Positions 25,826 through 34,296 of a DNA stretch of 53,580 nucleotides are shown one piece after another (positions within the stretch are counted from its first letter, which is position 1; each line of letters begins with the position of its first letter). Both the position numbers and the translations under genes were made by a program. The stretch is from Spirosoma oryzae (lineage in GTDB: Bacteria > Bacteroidota > Bacteroidia > Cytophagales > Spirosomataceae), in NCBI RefSeq assembly GCF_003002825.1, contig NZ_PVTE01000035.1, forward strand, positions 1-53,580, given 5' to 3'. Below the pieces are notes generated by a model, which was given only the letters and a program-made list of their open reading frames with translations, was not told the origin of the DNA and did not search any database.

Positions 25826-28800
25826 ATGATGAGTTATCTCACTTCCCGAATCCGGGCAGGCTCAATCGTCGTATCCGTACTATTCCTGTTGCTGCTCCTG
25901 CCGGGGTGGGCGCAGGCCCAGTTTCCGACGCTGCCCGCCGTGCCCACCACGTGTAGTTACACAACGGCACCGGCTACGGTTTCCCTTACGGCCAGCGCAG
26001 CATCGGCTGGCTTCAGTACGACCTACCTGCTGGTCGATATGAACTCGGGCGTCATCGTCAGGGCCAATACGTCGGCCCCGGTTTTCACGACCGTTCCGGC
26101 GGGTATCTACTACGCCGTCGCGGCTCACTACACGGGTGGCCTCAACAACGCATCGGCGGGTAACCTGATTTCACAGGTTTTCTCCTCGAACCAATGCCTG
26201 AGCTACGGCACGCCCCTGGCCCTGAAAGTCTGCGCTGCCGCCGGTAGCTGCGACTACCAGACGGCTCCCGCCAGTTTCTCCTTTACGGCGGCTAACGTAC
26301 CGTCGGGCGTCAATACGACCTACGTGCTGGTCGATCAGAGTACCGGCAAGATTGCGCAGACCAGTGCAACGACCTCCTTCAGCGGGGTTGCCGTTGGCGA
26401 CTATACCATCACGTCGATTCACTACTCCGGTTCGCTGACGGCCCTGGCCGCTGGCAACCGGTTATACGACGTGGTTAACAATGCGGCCAATTGCAGGGCT
26501 GTATCGCAGCCCCTGCCTTTGAAAGTCTGTAATGCGCCCTTGCTGATCACCGGCCCGGCAGCGGGCACGACGGTTGCCAGCCTGAACCCACCCATTAGCG
26601 GCACGTCTACACCGGGCAGCAGCGTCACCGTAACGGGTAGTGCTGGCAGCACGGGTGGCCCCTGTATTACAACGGCCAATGCGAGCGGTAACTGGACCTG
26701 TACAAGTCTGGTTTTCCCGGCTGGCCCCGCCAGCGTGACGGCAACCAATGGCGTGACAAGCGCCGTCAGTAGTTTCACGGCGGCTACGCCAACTACAATG
26801 ACGGTGAACCCACCGGTACCTGGCCCCATCACCCAGCCCGTGAGTGGTACGACCACTCCCGGTAATCTGGTAACGATTACGGGCCCGGGCAACACCACGC
26901 TTTGTTCGACGACGGCCAGCGCCAGCGGAGCCTTCAGCTGCTCGGTAACCCTGCCCACGGGGCCATCCAGCATCACCGTGACGACGACGGGGCCGGGCGG
27001 CACCACCAGCACCCCCCTGACCGTGACGGCAGTAGCCGCCCCGACAGTAGCCATCAACGGTCCATCGGGTACGCAGACCTCGACCTCGCCAACGGTGTCG
27101 GGTACGGCCACGCCGGGTTCTGTGGTAAGCATCACCGGTCCGGGCAACGCGACGCTTTGTTCGACCACCGCCACGGCGGGGGGTAGCTTCTCGTGTACGG
27201 TAAGCGTGCCGACAGGTCCGGCTACCCTGACGGCAACCGCCAGCAACCCCGGCGGTACAGCGACGGCCACCACCAGCTTCACGGCTACCAGTGTGCCCAG
27301 CCTGACCGTCGCTACCAACAACACGCTGGCCAGTACCACACCCACCATCAGCGGTACGGCCACGCCGGGCTCGCAGGTGGTCATCACAGGCCCTGGCCCA
27401 ACTACGCTCTGCTCGACCACGGCCAGCGCCAATGGTACGTTTGCCTGCTCACTGACCAGTCCGCTCCCGACAGGCCCAACGGCCATGACGGTAACGGCGA
27501 GCAATCCCGGCGGCACAACGACCCAGGCCGTAGCCCTGACGCTGGTCAACCCGACTCCGACGCTCAGCGCGCAGCCCGTTGCCAGCCAGACCGCCTGTAT
27601 CGGCGGTATCGCTACCCTGTCGGTTTCGGCCAGCGCAGCTGTCGGAACAATGCTCTACCAGTGGCAGACGGCAACGTCGTCGACCGGTACATTTAGCAAT
27701 ATAACCGGTGCCACATCGGCCACCTATACCGCCCCGACCACCACTGCCGGTCAGTTGTACTACCGCGTCGTGGTCAGCAATAGCGAATCGGGTACGGCAA
27801 CCTCCAGCACTGCCACGGTGACGACCGTCGGCGCACCCGCGATCAGCGTGCAGCCCACGGCCACCCAGACAGTATGTGCCGGTAGCCCGGTATCGCTGTC
27901 GGTAGCCACCAGCGGAGGCATTGCCCCCCTGACCTACCAGTGGCAGAGTGCTTCGTCGGCCGGTGGCACCTTTACGCCGATCAACGGGGCTACACAGCTT
28001 GCCTACAGCGTACCCACCGCCACCGCTGCGACTACCTACTACCGTGTATTGGTTAGCTCCGGCGGAGCGGGTTGCGGTACGGTAAACTCGTCGGTTGCCG
28101 CTGTCACTGTGAATGCCCAGCCCGTGATTGCCGGCGCTTCGCCCGCTAACCCGGCGACCTGCGCCACTACGACCGGGTCGATCACGCTGAGTGGCCTGGT
28201 GCCATCGGTGGCGCACACCATCAGCTACAGCAAAAATGGTGGCACAGCCATTACGGCCACACTGACCGCCAACGGATCGGGTAATGTCGTGCTGAACGGC
28301 CTGGGGGCTGGTACCTATACCGGCATCACTGCCACCGTCGGCAGCTGCGTGTCGGCTCCGTATGCCGCAACGATCACCCTGACCGACCCGGTTCCGGCGG
28401 CACTGACGGCTAGTCAGCTGACGGCGTACAGCCCCACCTCCTGCGGTACCAGTACGGGCCGGATCGAGATCACGGGCCTGCCCGCCAATACGGGTGGTAT
28501 CGTGGTCGGTTACAGTAAAAACGGGACGGCCACAACCGTTACGGTAGCGACCGATGGTAGTGGTAAAGCGATCCTCTCATCGCTGTCAGCCGGAACGTAT
28601 TCAGCCTTTACGGTACAAACCGGCAGCTGCACAACCGCACCGTTTGCCGGACCGGTCAATATCGCCGATCCCGGTCTGACAGCCCTGTCAGGTAATAACG
28701 TGTCGAGTACCAGCCCGACCGCCTGCGGAGCGACGGACGGATCGATAACGCTGTCGGGCTTACCCGCCAATACGGCTTTGGTGATCTCCTACCAGAAAAA

Positions 28801-30916
28801 TGGTACGGCCATGACGGCCAGCGTAACGACCAGCAATGCCGGACAGGTAACGCTGGCGGGCCAGAGTGCAGGCGTGTATACGCAGATAACCTATGCGCAG
28901 GGTGCCTGTACGTCGACACCCTTCAGTGGTACGGTAACGATCGCCGATCCGGGCGTGACGCCCCTGACGGCGGCCAACGTAAGCAGTAAAGCACCCACCT
29001 TCTGTGGCGGCACCAACGGGCATATCGACATCACGGGTCTGGCATCGAACCAGGCGATCACCATCAACTACAAGAAAGATGGTGTAGCCCAATCGCCGAT
29101 CAACGGTATCACCGACGCCACGGGTAAAATCGTTATCGGCAGTCTGGCGCAGGCCAACTATACGGACATCACCTACACGCTGGGTGCCTGTACGTCGGCG
29201 GCTTATACCGGAACGATCAACATGCAGCAGCCGGAACTATCCTCGTCGCAGGTGACGGGCTACAACCCGGCCGTCTGTGGAGCCAACACGGGTCGGATCG
29301 AACTGACGGGGCTGGGTAGCAATCAGTCGCTCAATGTCAACTACGTTTACAACGGAACAACGCAGGTCGTTGCCGTGTCGAGCGATGCCACGGGTAAAGC
29401 CACTATAACCGGTCTGTTTTCGGGTACGTACACCGCCATCAGCTACGCGCAGGGTGCCTGTACATCGACGGTATACGCCGGACCTCTGTACCTGGCTAAT
29501 CCATCACCGACGGCGTTGAGCAGCAGCAACGTGCTGGGCATCAACCCAACGCAGTGCGGGCAGACAAACGGCCGTATCGAGATTACGGGACTGGCCGGTA
29601 GCGCGTCGACGACGATTACCTACAAGCGAAACGGGGTTGTTCAGTCGGCGAGTGTTACGGCTGATGCAAGCGGAAAAGCCACGATTGCCTCGCTGCTGGC
29701 GGGTACCTATTCGGACTTTACCTATTCGCAGGGTGCCTGTACGTCGGCTCCCTACATCGGACCCGTTACGCTGACGGACCCCACACCGACAGCCCTCTCG
29801 CAGGGTAACGTAGCGTCGTTCAACCCGACGAGCTGCACCGCAACGGATGGCCGCATCGAAATCACCGGTCTGGCATCGAACGTATCGACGACGCTGACCT
29901 ACGCCAAGAACGGCGTATCGACAACGGCCGTGGTGACCACCGATAACAGTGGTAAAGCGACCCTCGCGGTTGGCGTCGGCAACTACTCGAACTTCAGCTA
30001 CTTACAGGGTACCTGCGTCTCGAACCCGTATACCGCAACCCTGACCGTCAGTGCCACCGGTTGTGGTCGTCTTTACGTGAATGCTTATCTCCAGGGTGCT
30101 CTGATCGCCAACGGCGGTAGCGTCAGCTCGACGGGTAAACCGCTTATGCGCGATAACCTCCGCGCCGGTGGCTACCTGCCGCTCAGTGATCCGTATCGCA
30201 CGGCGACCTACAGTAGTCTGTTCCCGCAGGTCAACAACGCGCAGAGCCAGTCGATTCCGGCTTCGCTGACGGCGGTAACCGGTGAGAAAGCCATCGTGGA
30301 CTGGGTATTGGTCGAACTGCGGGATAAGCTGAATCCGGCGACCGTAAGCTACACCCGCTCGGGTCTGCTGCTGCGCGACGGAACGGTACTCGACACGGAC
30401 GGACAAGCCGGTCTGACCTTCAGCAGCGCACTGGCCGACAACTACTACGTCGCCATTCGCCACCGCAACCACCTGGGTGCGATGACCCTGCAACCCATTT
30501 CATATGCCGGTACCAGTGCTGCCACAACCGTCGACTTTATTACGATGACCGATGCCCAGCTCTGGAATGCGAGCGGCTACGACGGTATGGAGCGGAGCAC
30601 GACGACGGCCAGCAGCCAGACGGTTCGGGCGCTATGGGCCGGTAGTACGGCGGCCAGCGGTAAGGTCAAGTACAGCGGAGCAGGCTCTGGCCTGCCGACG
30701 CTGCTGAGCAACATCGTCAACTATCCGGGCGGTACGGCTGCGTTCAACTACACCAATGCCTACGGGTATCTGAACGGGGACGTTAACCTGGACGGTCGGT
30801 CGCTCTACATTGGCAACGGCAACGACGGGGCGATCATTCTGGGGAACATCCTGGCCTATCCGCTCAACAGCTCTGGTGTGTACAACTACAACCTGATGCT
30901 CCAACAGCTTCCATAA
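25826..30916 (+). CDS. Giant secreted repeat protein (1696 aa) with C-terminal QQLP domain
   Basis: Signal peptide ends near GWAQAQ. Layout: two 95-aa repeats with CSYTTAPATVSL / CDYQTAPASFSF starts (about 35-235); four Ig-like units of ATPGS.V.ITGPGN type (about 240-575); two Ig/PKD-like units with YQWQTATSS and YQWQSASSA (about 580-765); seven 90-aa repeats of the NPTQCGQTNGRIEITGLA type (nucleotides 28121-30063); and a 283-aa terminal domain. That domain carries VDWVLVELRD, YVAIRHRNHLGAMT and a DVNLDGRSLYIGNGND loop, and ends LMLQQLP. The same terminal domain is found in the proteins at 31086 and 34297. Probably a surface stalk or adhesin; not an enzyme as far as can be read. Confidence 0.82.
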   Translation: MMSYLTSRIRAGSIVVSVLFLLLLLPGWAQAQFPTLPAVPTTCSYTTAPATVSLTASAASAGFSTTYLLVDMNSGVIVRANTSAPVFTTVPAGIYYAVAAHYTGGLNNASAGNLISQVFSSNQCLSYGTPLALKVCAAAGSCDYQTAPASFSFTAANVPSGVNTTYVLVDQSTGKIAQTSATTSFSGVAVGDYTITSIHYSGSLTALAAGNRLYDVVNNAANCRAVSQPLPLKVCNAPLLITGPAAGTTVASLNPPISGTSTPGSSVTVTGSAGSTGGPCITTANASGNWTCTSLVFPAGPASVTATNGVTSAVSSFTAATPTTMTVNPPVPGPITQPVSGTTTPGNLVTITGPGNTTLCSTTASASGAFSCSVTLPTGPSSITVTTTGPGGTTSTPLTVTAVAAPTVAINGPSGTQTSTSPTVSGTATPGSVVSITGPGNATLCSTTATAGGSFSCTVSVPTGPATLTATASNPGGTATATTSFTATSVPSLTVATNNTLASTTPTISGTATPGSQVVITGPGPTTLCSTTASANGTFACSLTSPLPTGPTAMTVTASNPGGTTTQAVALTLVNPTPTLSAQPVASQTACIGGIATLSVSASAAVGTMLYQWQTATSSTGTFSNITGATSATYTAPTTTAGQLYYRVVVSNSESGTATSSTATVTTVGAPAISVQPTATQTVCAGSPVSLSVATSGGIAPLTYQWQSASSAGGTFTPINGATQLAYSVPTATAATTYYRVLVSSGGAGCGTVNSSVAAVTVNAQPVIAGASPANPATCATTTGSITLSGLVPSVAHTISYSKNGGTAITATLTANGSGNVVLNGLGAGTYTGITATVGSCVSAPYAATITLTDPVPAALTASQLTAYSPTSCGTSTGRIEITGLPANTGGIVVGYSKNGTATTVTVATDGSGKAILSSLSAGTYSAFTVQTGSCTTAPFAGPVNIADPGLTALSGNNVSSTSPTACGATDGSITLSGLPANTALVISYQKNGTAMTASVTTSNAGQVTLAGQSAGVYTQITYAQGACTSTPFSGTVTIADPGVTPLTAANVSSKAPTFCGGTNGHIDITGLASNQAITINYKKDGVAQSPINGITDATGKIVIGSLAQANYTDITYTLGACTSAAYTGTINMQQPELSSSQVTGYNPAVCGANTGRIELTGLGSNQSLNVNYVYNGTTQVVAVSSDATGKATITGLFSGTYTAISYAQGACTSTVYAGPLYLANPSPTALSSSNVLGINPTQCGQTNGRIEITGLAGSASTTITYKRNGVVQSASVTADASGKATIASLLAGTYSDFTYSQGACTSAPYIGPVTLTDPTPTALSQGNVASFNPTSCTATDGRIEITGLASNVSTTLTYAKNGVSTTAVVTTDNSGKATLAVGVGNYSNFSYLQGTCVSNPYTATLTVSATGCGRLYVNAYLQGALIANGGSVSSTGKPLMRDNLRAGGYLPLSDPYRTATYSSLFPQVNNAQSQSIPASLTAVTGEKAIVDWVLVELRDKLNPATVSYTRSGLLLRDGTVLDTDGQAGLTFSSALADNYYVAIRHRNHLGAMTLQPISYAGTSAATTVDFITMTDAQLWNASGYDGMERSTTTASSQTVRALWAGSTAASGKVKYSGAGSGLPTLLSNIVNYPGGTAAFNYTNAYGYLNGDVNLDGRSLYIGNGNDGAIILGNILAYPLNSSGVYNYNLMLQQLP
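28121..30063 (+). repeat. Seven tandem 90-aa protein repeats inside the 1696-aa protein gene
   Basis: Seven units of about 277 bp follow each other. Each encodes a conserved Cys near its start, an (S/R)IE(I/L)(T/S)GL strand, a YxKNG turn and a GACTS(A/T)P(Y/F) end. Divergence among units is moderate. Confidence 0.75.
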
Positions 30917-30924
30917 TCCACCCA

Positions 30925-31063
30925 CAGGTTGAACGCATAACTGGATAACCTCCGGCCACCCGGCCCTTGTTACACCGGACTTCCCACCGCAGCCAGTAGC
31001 TGCGGTGGCGATAGACCGGTCTGGTAACGGCGGCTGACGAACTCCGGGCGTGCGTTCAACCTG
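30925..31063. repeat. Nested inverted repeats filling an intergenic gap
   Basis: The outer arms CAGGTTGAACGCA (30925-30937) and TGCGTTCAACCTG (31051-31063) are exact complements. Nested inside in matching order are CCCGG/CCGGG (30959, 31044), GTTAC/GTAAC (30969, 31024), ACCGG/CCGGT (30974, 31016) and CCACCGCAG/CTGCGGTGG (30984, 31000). The whole gap can fold as one long imperfect hairpin. It may be a terminator/attenuator or a small palindromic element. Confidence 0.6.
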
Positions 31064-31085
31064 CCTCACGGACTAAACAAGTGCA

Positions 31086-34000
31086 ATGATGAAAATAAGA
31101 CTTACAGACTTGCTGATGTTCTTGCTGTTACTGGTGGGTTGGACCAGTCAGAAAGCCGTCGCCCAGAGCATCAACCTTACCCTCAAGTACAACACGTCGT
31201 CCAGCGTGTACGAAGTATATGGGCGGCCAACGTTTACCAATGTTAAATTTGGTATAGGTGCCGGGAGCCAGATCTCGATTGTCGTACCGGCTAGTGTACC
31301 GGACAATGCGCTGACTATCACTGCGGTCAATGGCGGTCCCTGGAGTGATGGCTCCCGAATCTATGCGCCGACGGCCGATCCTGCGCATGACTTCCACGGG
31401 ATTGCCACGACGGGGGATTACGCGTCGCTTACCAGCGGTCAGGAGCTTCTGCTCTTCACCTTCAACATAGCGGGTGGTTGTATGCCCGGCATTCGCCTGT
31501 TCGAAAACAGCACCGATCCCAGCTCGAACGCAGCCGGTATGGGCGGAGGAGACTTTGCCAACTACCTGGGTGATGCGGTTGGTTTTGGTACGGATGTCTA
31601 TGGCAGTAACTACGTAAGCCCCGGTGGCCTGTGCGGAACACCACCAACGCTGGCGATTACGGGACCATCGGGCACGCAGACCTCCACGAGTCCGACGGTG
31701 TCGGGTACGGCGACACCGGGCAGTGTGGTGAGCATCACGGGGCCCAACAACGCGACGCTTTGCTCGACGACGGCCACGGCTGGCGGCAGCTTCTCCTGCG
31801 TGGTGAGTGTAACGACGGGTCCGGCTACGGTTACCGTAACGGCGTCGAACGCCAGCGGGACAACGACGGCCACCACCAGCTTCACGGCGGTACCGGCTCC
31901 AACGTTGGCAGTCACCCCAACGGCACCGGGTCCGCTTACGCAACCGGTTAGTGGTACTACTACACCGGGCGATTTGATTGCTATTACCGATCCGACGGGT
32001 GCCACGCTGTGTTCAACGACGGCTAGCGCCAACGGTACCTTCGCCTGTACGGTTACACTGCCTCCGGGTTCGTCAACCCTAACCGTCGCATCAACGGGGC
32101 CGGGCGGTACGACTGCGGTAGCCCTGCCGGTAACGGCGGTGCTGCAACCGACGGTGGGGATTACGGGACCATCGGGCACGCAGACCTCCACGAGTCCGAC
32201 GGTGTCGGGTACGGCGACACCGGGCAGTGTCGTAACCATCACGGGGCCGAACAACGCGACGCTGTGCTCGACCACCGCTACGGCCGGCGGTACTTTCTCC
32301 TGCGTGGTAAGTGTGCCGACTGGTCCAGTTACGGTTACGGCGACTGCTACGAACTTTGGTGGGACAGTCTCCAGCACGACCAGCTTCACAGCACTGTCGA
32401 CGCCGGTCATAGCAATCAACCCAACGGTGCCGGGACCACTCACGCAGCCGATCAGTGGGACCACCACGCCGGGTTCAGTCGTGACGATTACCGGGCCCGG
32501 AGGTATAACAGCCTGCTCGACGACGGCCAGTGCCAATGGTAGTTTCAGTTGTTCGATCACCGTTCCTACGGGACCAACTACCTACACAGTTACAACTTCG
32601 GGTCCTGGTGGTACAACAACGGTCCCGGTTACAACAACGGGGGTAGCCGCTCCGACGCTGGCCATCAACGGTCCATCGAATACGCAGACCTCCACTTCGC
32701 CAACCGTGTCGGGTACAGCCACGCCAGGCTCTGTGGTGAGCATCACGGGACCGGGCAACGCGACGCTGTGCTCGACCACCGCTACGGCGGGGGGTAGCTT
32801 CTCGTGTACGGTAAGCGTAGCGACGGGGCCAGCCACCCTGACAGTGACAGCCAGCAATCCCGGCGGTACAGCAACCAGCACCACCAGCTTCACGGCCGCA
32901 GGTGCGCCAACGGTAGCGGTGAACCCACCGGTACCGGGCCCCATCACCCAGCCCATCGCGGGTACAGCCACGCCAGGTAGTGTGGTGACCATCACCGGAC
33001 CGGGCAACACCACGCTGTGTTCGACGACGGCCAGCGCCAGCGGAGCCTTCAGTTGCTCGGTGACCCTGCCCACGGGGCCAACCAGCATCACCGTGACGAC
33101 GACGGGACCGGGCGGCACCACCAGTGTACCGTTAACCGTGACGGCAGTAGCCGCCCCGACAGTAGCCATCAACGGTCCTGCTACCGGTAGCCAGACCTCC
33201 ACTTCGCCAACGGTATCGGGTACGGCTACGCCGGGCAGTCAGGTGACCATCACGGGTCCGGGCAACGCGACGTTGTGCTCGACCACTGCTACGGCGGGGG
33301 GCAGCTTCTCCTGCGTGGTAAGCGTGGCGACGGGGCCAGTCACCGTTACGGTGACAGCCGCTAACGCTGGTGGTACCGTAACGGCCACCACCAGCTTCGT
33401 CGCAGCCGCCACCGCGCAGCTGTCGATGCGCGTACTGTTGCAGGGCGCGTTGACCAACAGTACCACGGCAGGCCGCATGCGCGACGATCTACGGAGCAAA
33501 AACCTGATTCCGACAACCGAACCCTATACCGCCCTGGGCTTTGCGCAGGCAGGTGGTGGTGGCGGTGAGGCTATCAGCAGCCCCGCAACAGTACTGGCGG
33601 TAACGGGGGCCAACGCGATCGTCGACTGGATTTTCGTCGAATTGCGGAGCGCAGCGAACCCGGCTCAGGTACTGGCAACCCGTTCAGCCCTGTTACAGGC
33701 TGATGGTGACATCGTCGGTGTCGATGGCGTGTCGGCGCTCAACTTTACCAGCAACGTTCTCAACAATGTGGCGACCTGCTACGTCGCGGTTCGCCACCGG
33801 AACCACCTCGGTGTAATGACGGCGAGTCCGGTATCGACGTCGGCCCTCTCGTCGGTTGATTTCACGAATGCGGCCACCGCTTACCAGTTGCCGGTTGGTA
33901 ACGCCCTGCGTACGACGGCTCCTCAAGCGAAAGAAAGCGGGTACTATGCCCTTTGGGCGGGCAATACCTTAGCCGACAATCAGATTGTCCTGCAAGGGCC

Positions 34001-34235
34001 TGACAACGATGCCGATCCGGTCTTCTTCGATATCCTCTCCGATACGGGCAACACGGCTGGCTTCACCAATTTCATCCGCAATAACGTCTACTCGGGCAAT
34101 GACATCGACATGGACGGCCGGGTGATCTTCCAGGGGCCGAACAACGAGATCGACTACATTTTCTTCAATGCATTAAACCACCCTGATAACGTAAAAGCCT
34201 ATGCCAATTTCATAATCAAGCAACAACTTCCGTAA
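31086..34235 (+). CDS. Secreted cohesin-like/Ig-repeat protein (1049 aa) with QQLP domain
   Basis: The signal peptide is followed by a diverged member of the cluster's N-terminal module (about 28-175: VYEVYGRPTFTNVKFGIG, LTSGQELLLFTFNIAGGC). Seven Ig-like units then alternate in type, A-B-A-B-A-B-A (about 185-775). Type A opens like AINGPS.TQTSTSPTVSG, type B like NP.VPGP.TQP.SGT. The C-terminal domain (776-1049) contains LLQGAL, AIVDWIFVELRS, VAVRHRNHLGVMT and two Asp-rich loops (GPDNDADPVFFDIL; DIDMDGRVIFQGPNNEID). It ends IIKQQLP. Several Ig units are nearly identical at DNA level to units in the gene at 25826. No classical T9SS motif. Confidence 0.8.
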   Translation: MMKIRLTDLLMFLLLLVGWTSQKAVAQSINLTLKYNTSSSVYEVYGRPTFTNVKFGIGAGSQISIVVPASVPDNALTITAVNGGPWSDGSRIYAPTADPAHDFHGIATTGDYASLTSGQELLLFTFNIAGGCMPGIRLFENSTDPSSNAAGMGGGDFANYLGDAVGFGTDVYGSNYVSPGGLCGTPPTLAITGPSGTQTSTSPTVSGTATPGSVVSITGPNNATLCSTTATAGGSFSCVVSVTTGPATVTVTASNASGTTTATTSFTAVPAPTLAVTPTAPGPLTQPVSGTTTPGDLIAITDPTGATLCSTTASANGTFACTVTLPPGSSTLTVASTGPGGTTAVALPVTAVLQPTVGITGPSGTQTSTSPTVSGTATPGSVVTITGPNNATLCSTTATAGGTFSCVVSVPTGPVTVTATATNFGGTVSSTTSFTALSTPVIAINPTVPGPLTQPISGTTTPGSVVTITGPGGITACSTTASANGSFSCSITVPTGPTTYTVTTSGPGGTTTVPVTTTGVAAPTLAINGPSNTQTSTSPTVSGTATPGSVVSITGPGNATLCSTTATAGGSFSCTVSVATGPATLTVTASNPGGTATSTTSFTAAGAPTVAVNPPVPGPITQPIAGTATPGSVVTITGPGNTTLCSTTASASGAFSCSVTLPTGPTSITVTTTGPGGTTSVPLTVTAVAAPTVAINGPATGSQTSTSPTVSGTATPGSQVTITGPGNATLCSTTATAGGSFSCVVSVATGPVTVTVTAANAGGTVTATTSFVAAATAQLSMRVLLQGALTNSTTAGRMRDDLRSKNLIPTTEPYTALGFAQAGGGGGEAISSPATVLAVTGANAIVDWIFVELRSAANPAQVLATRSALLQADGDIVGVDGVSALNFTSNVLNNVATCYVAVRHRNHLGVMTASPVSTSALSSVDFTNAATAYQLPVGNALRTTAPQAKESGYYALWAGNTLADNQIVLQGPDNDADPVFFDILSDTGNTAGFTNFIRNNVYSGNDIDMDGRVIFQGPNNEIDYIFFNALNHPDNVKAYANFIIKQQLP

Positions 34236-34239
34236 CGCC

Positions 34240-34270
34240 TGTGCCCCCGCCTGAATAGGGTGGGGGCACA
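34240..34270 (+). terminator. Hairpin after the 1049-aa protein gene
   Basis: TGTGCCCCC and GGGGGCACA pair perfectly around a 13-nt loop, just after the stop codon and before the next gene at 34297. The following sequence is only mildly T-rich, so it may attenuate rather than fully stop transcription. Confidence 0.55.
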
Positions 34271-34296
34271 TCTTCACGATTTTCCCACACGCCCAC

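Noticed and set aside
26422..27549. Long antisense frame of 375 codons inside the 1696-aa gene
   Set aside because: Valine- and proline-rich mirror of the repetitive GC-rich sense gene; same pattern recurs opposite every Ig-repeat region (31610-32560, 32582-33202, 34920-39662), so it is a composition artefact.
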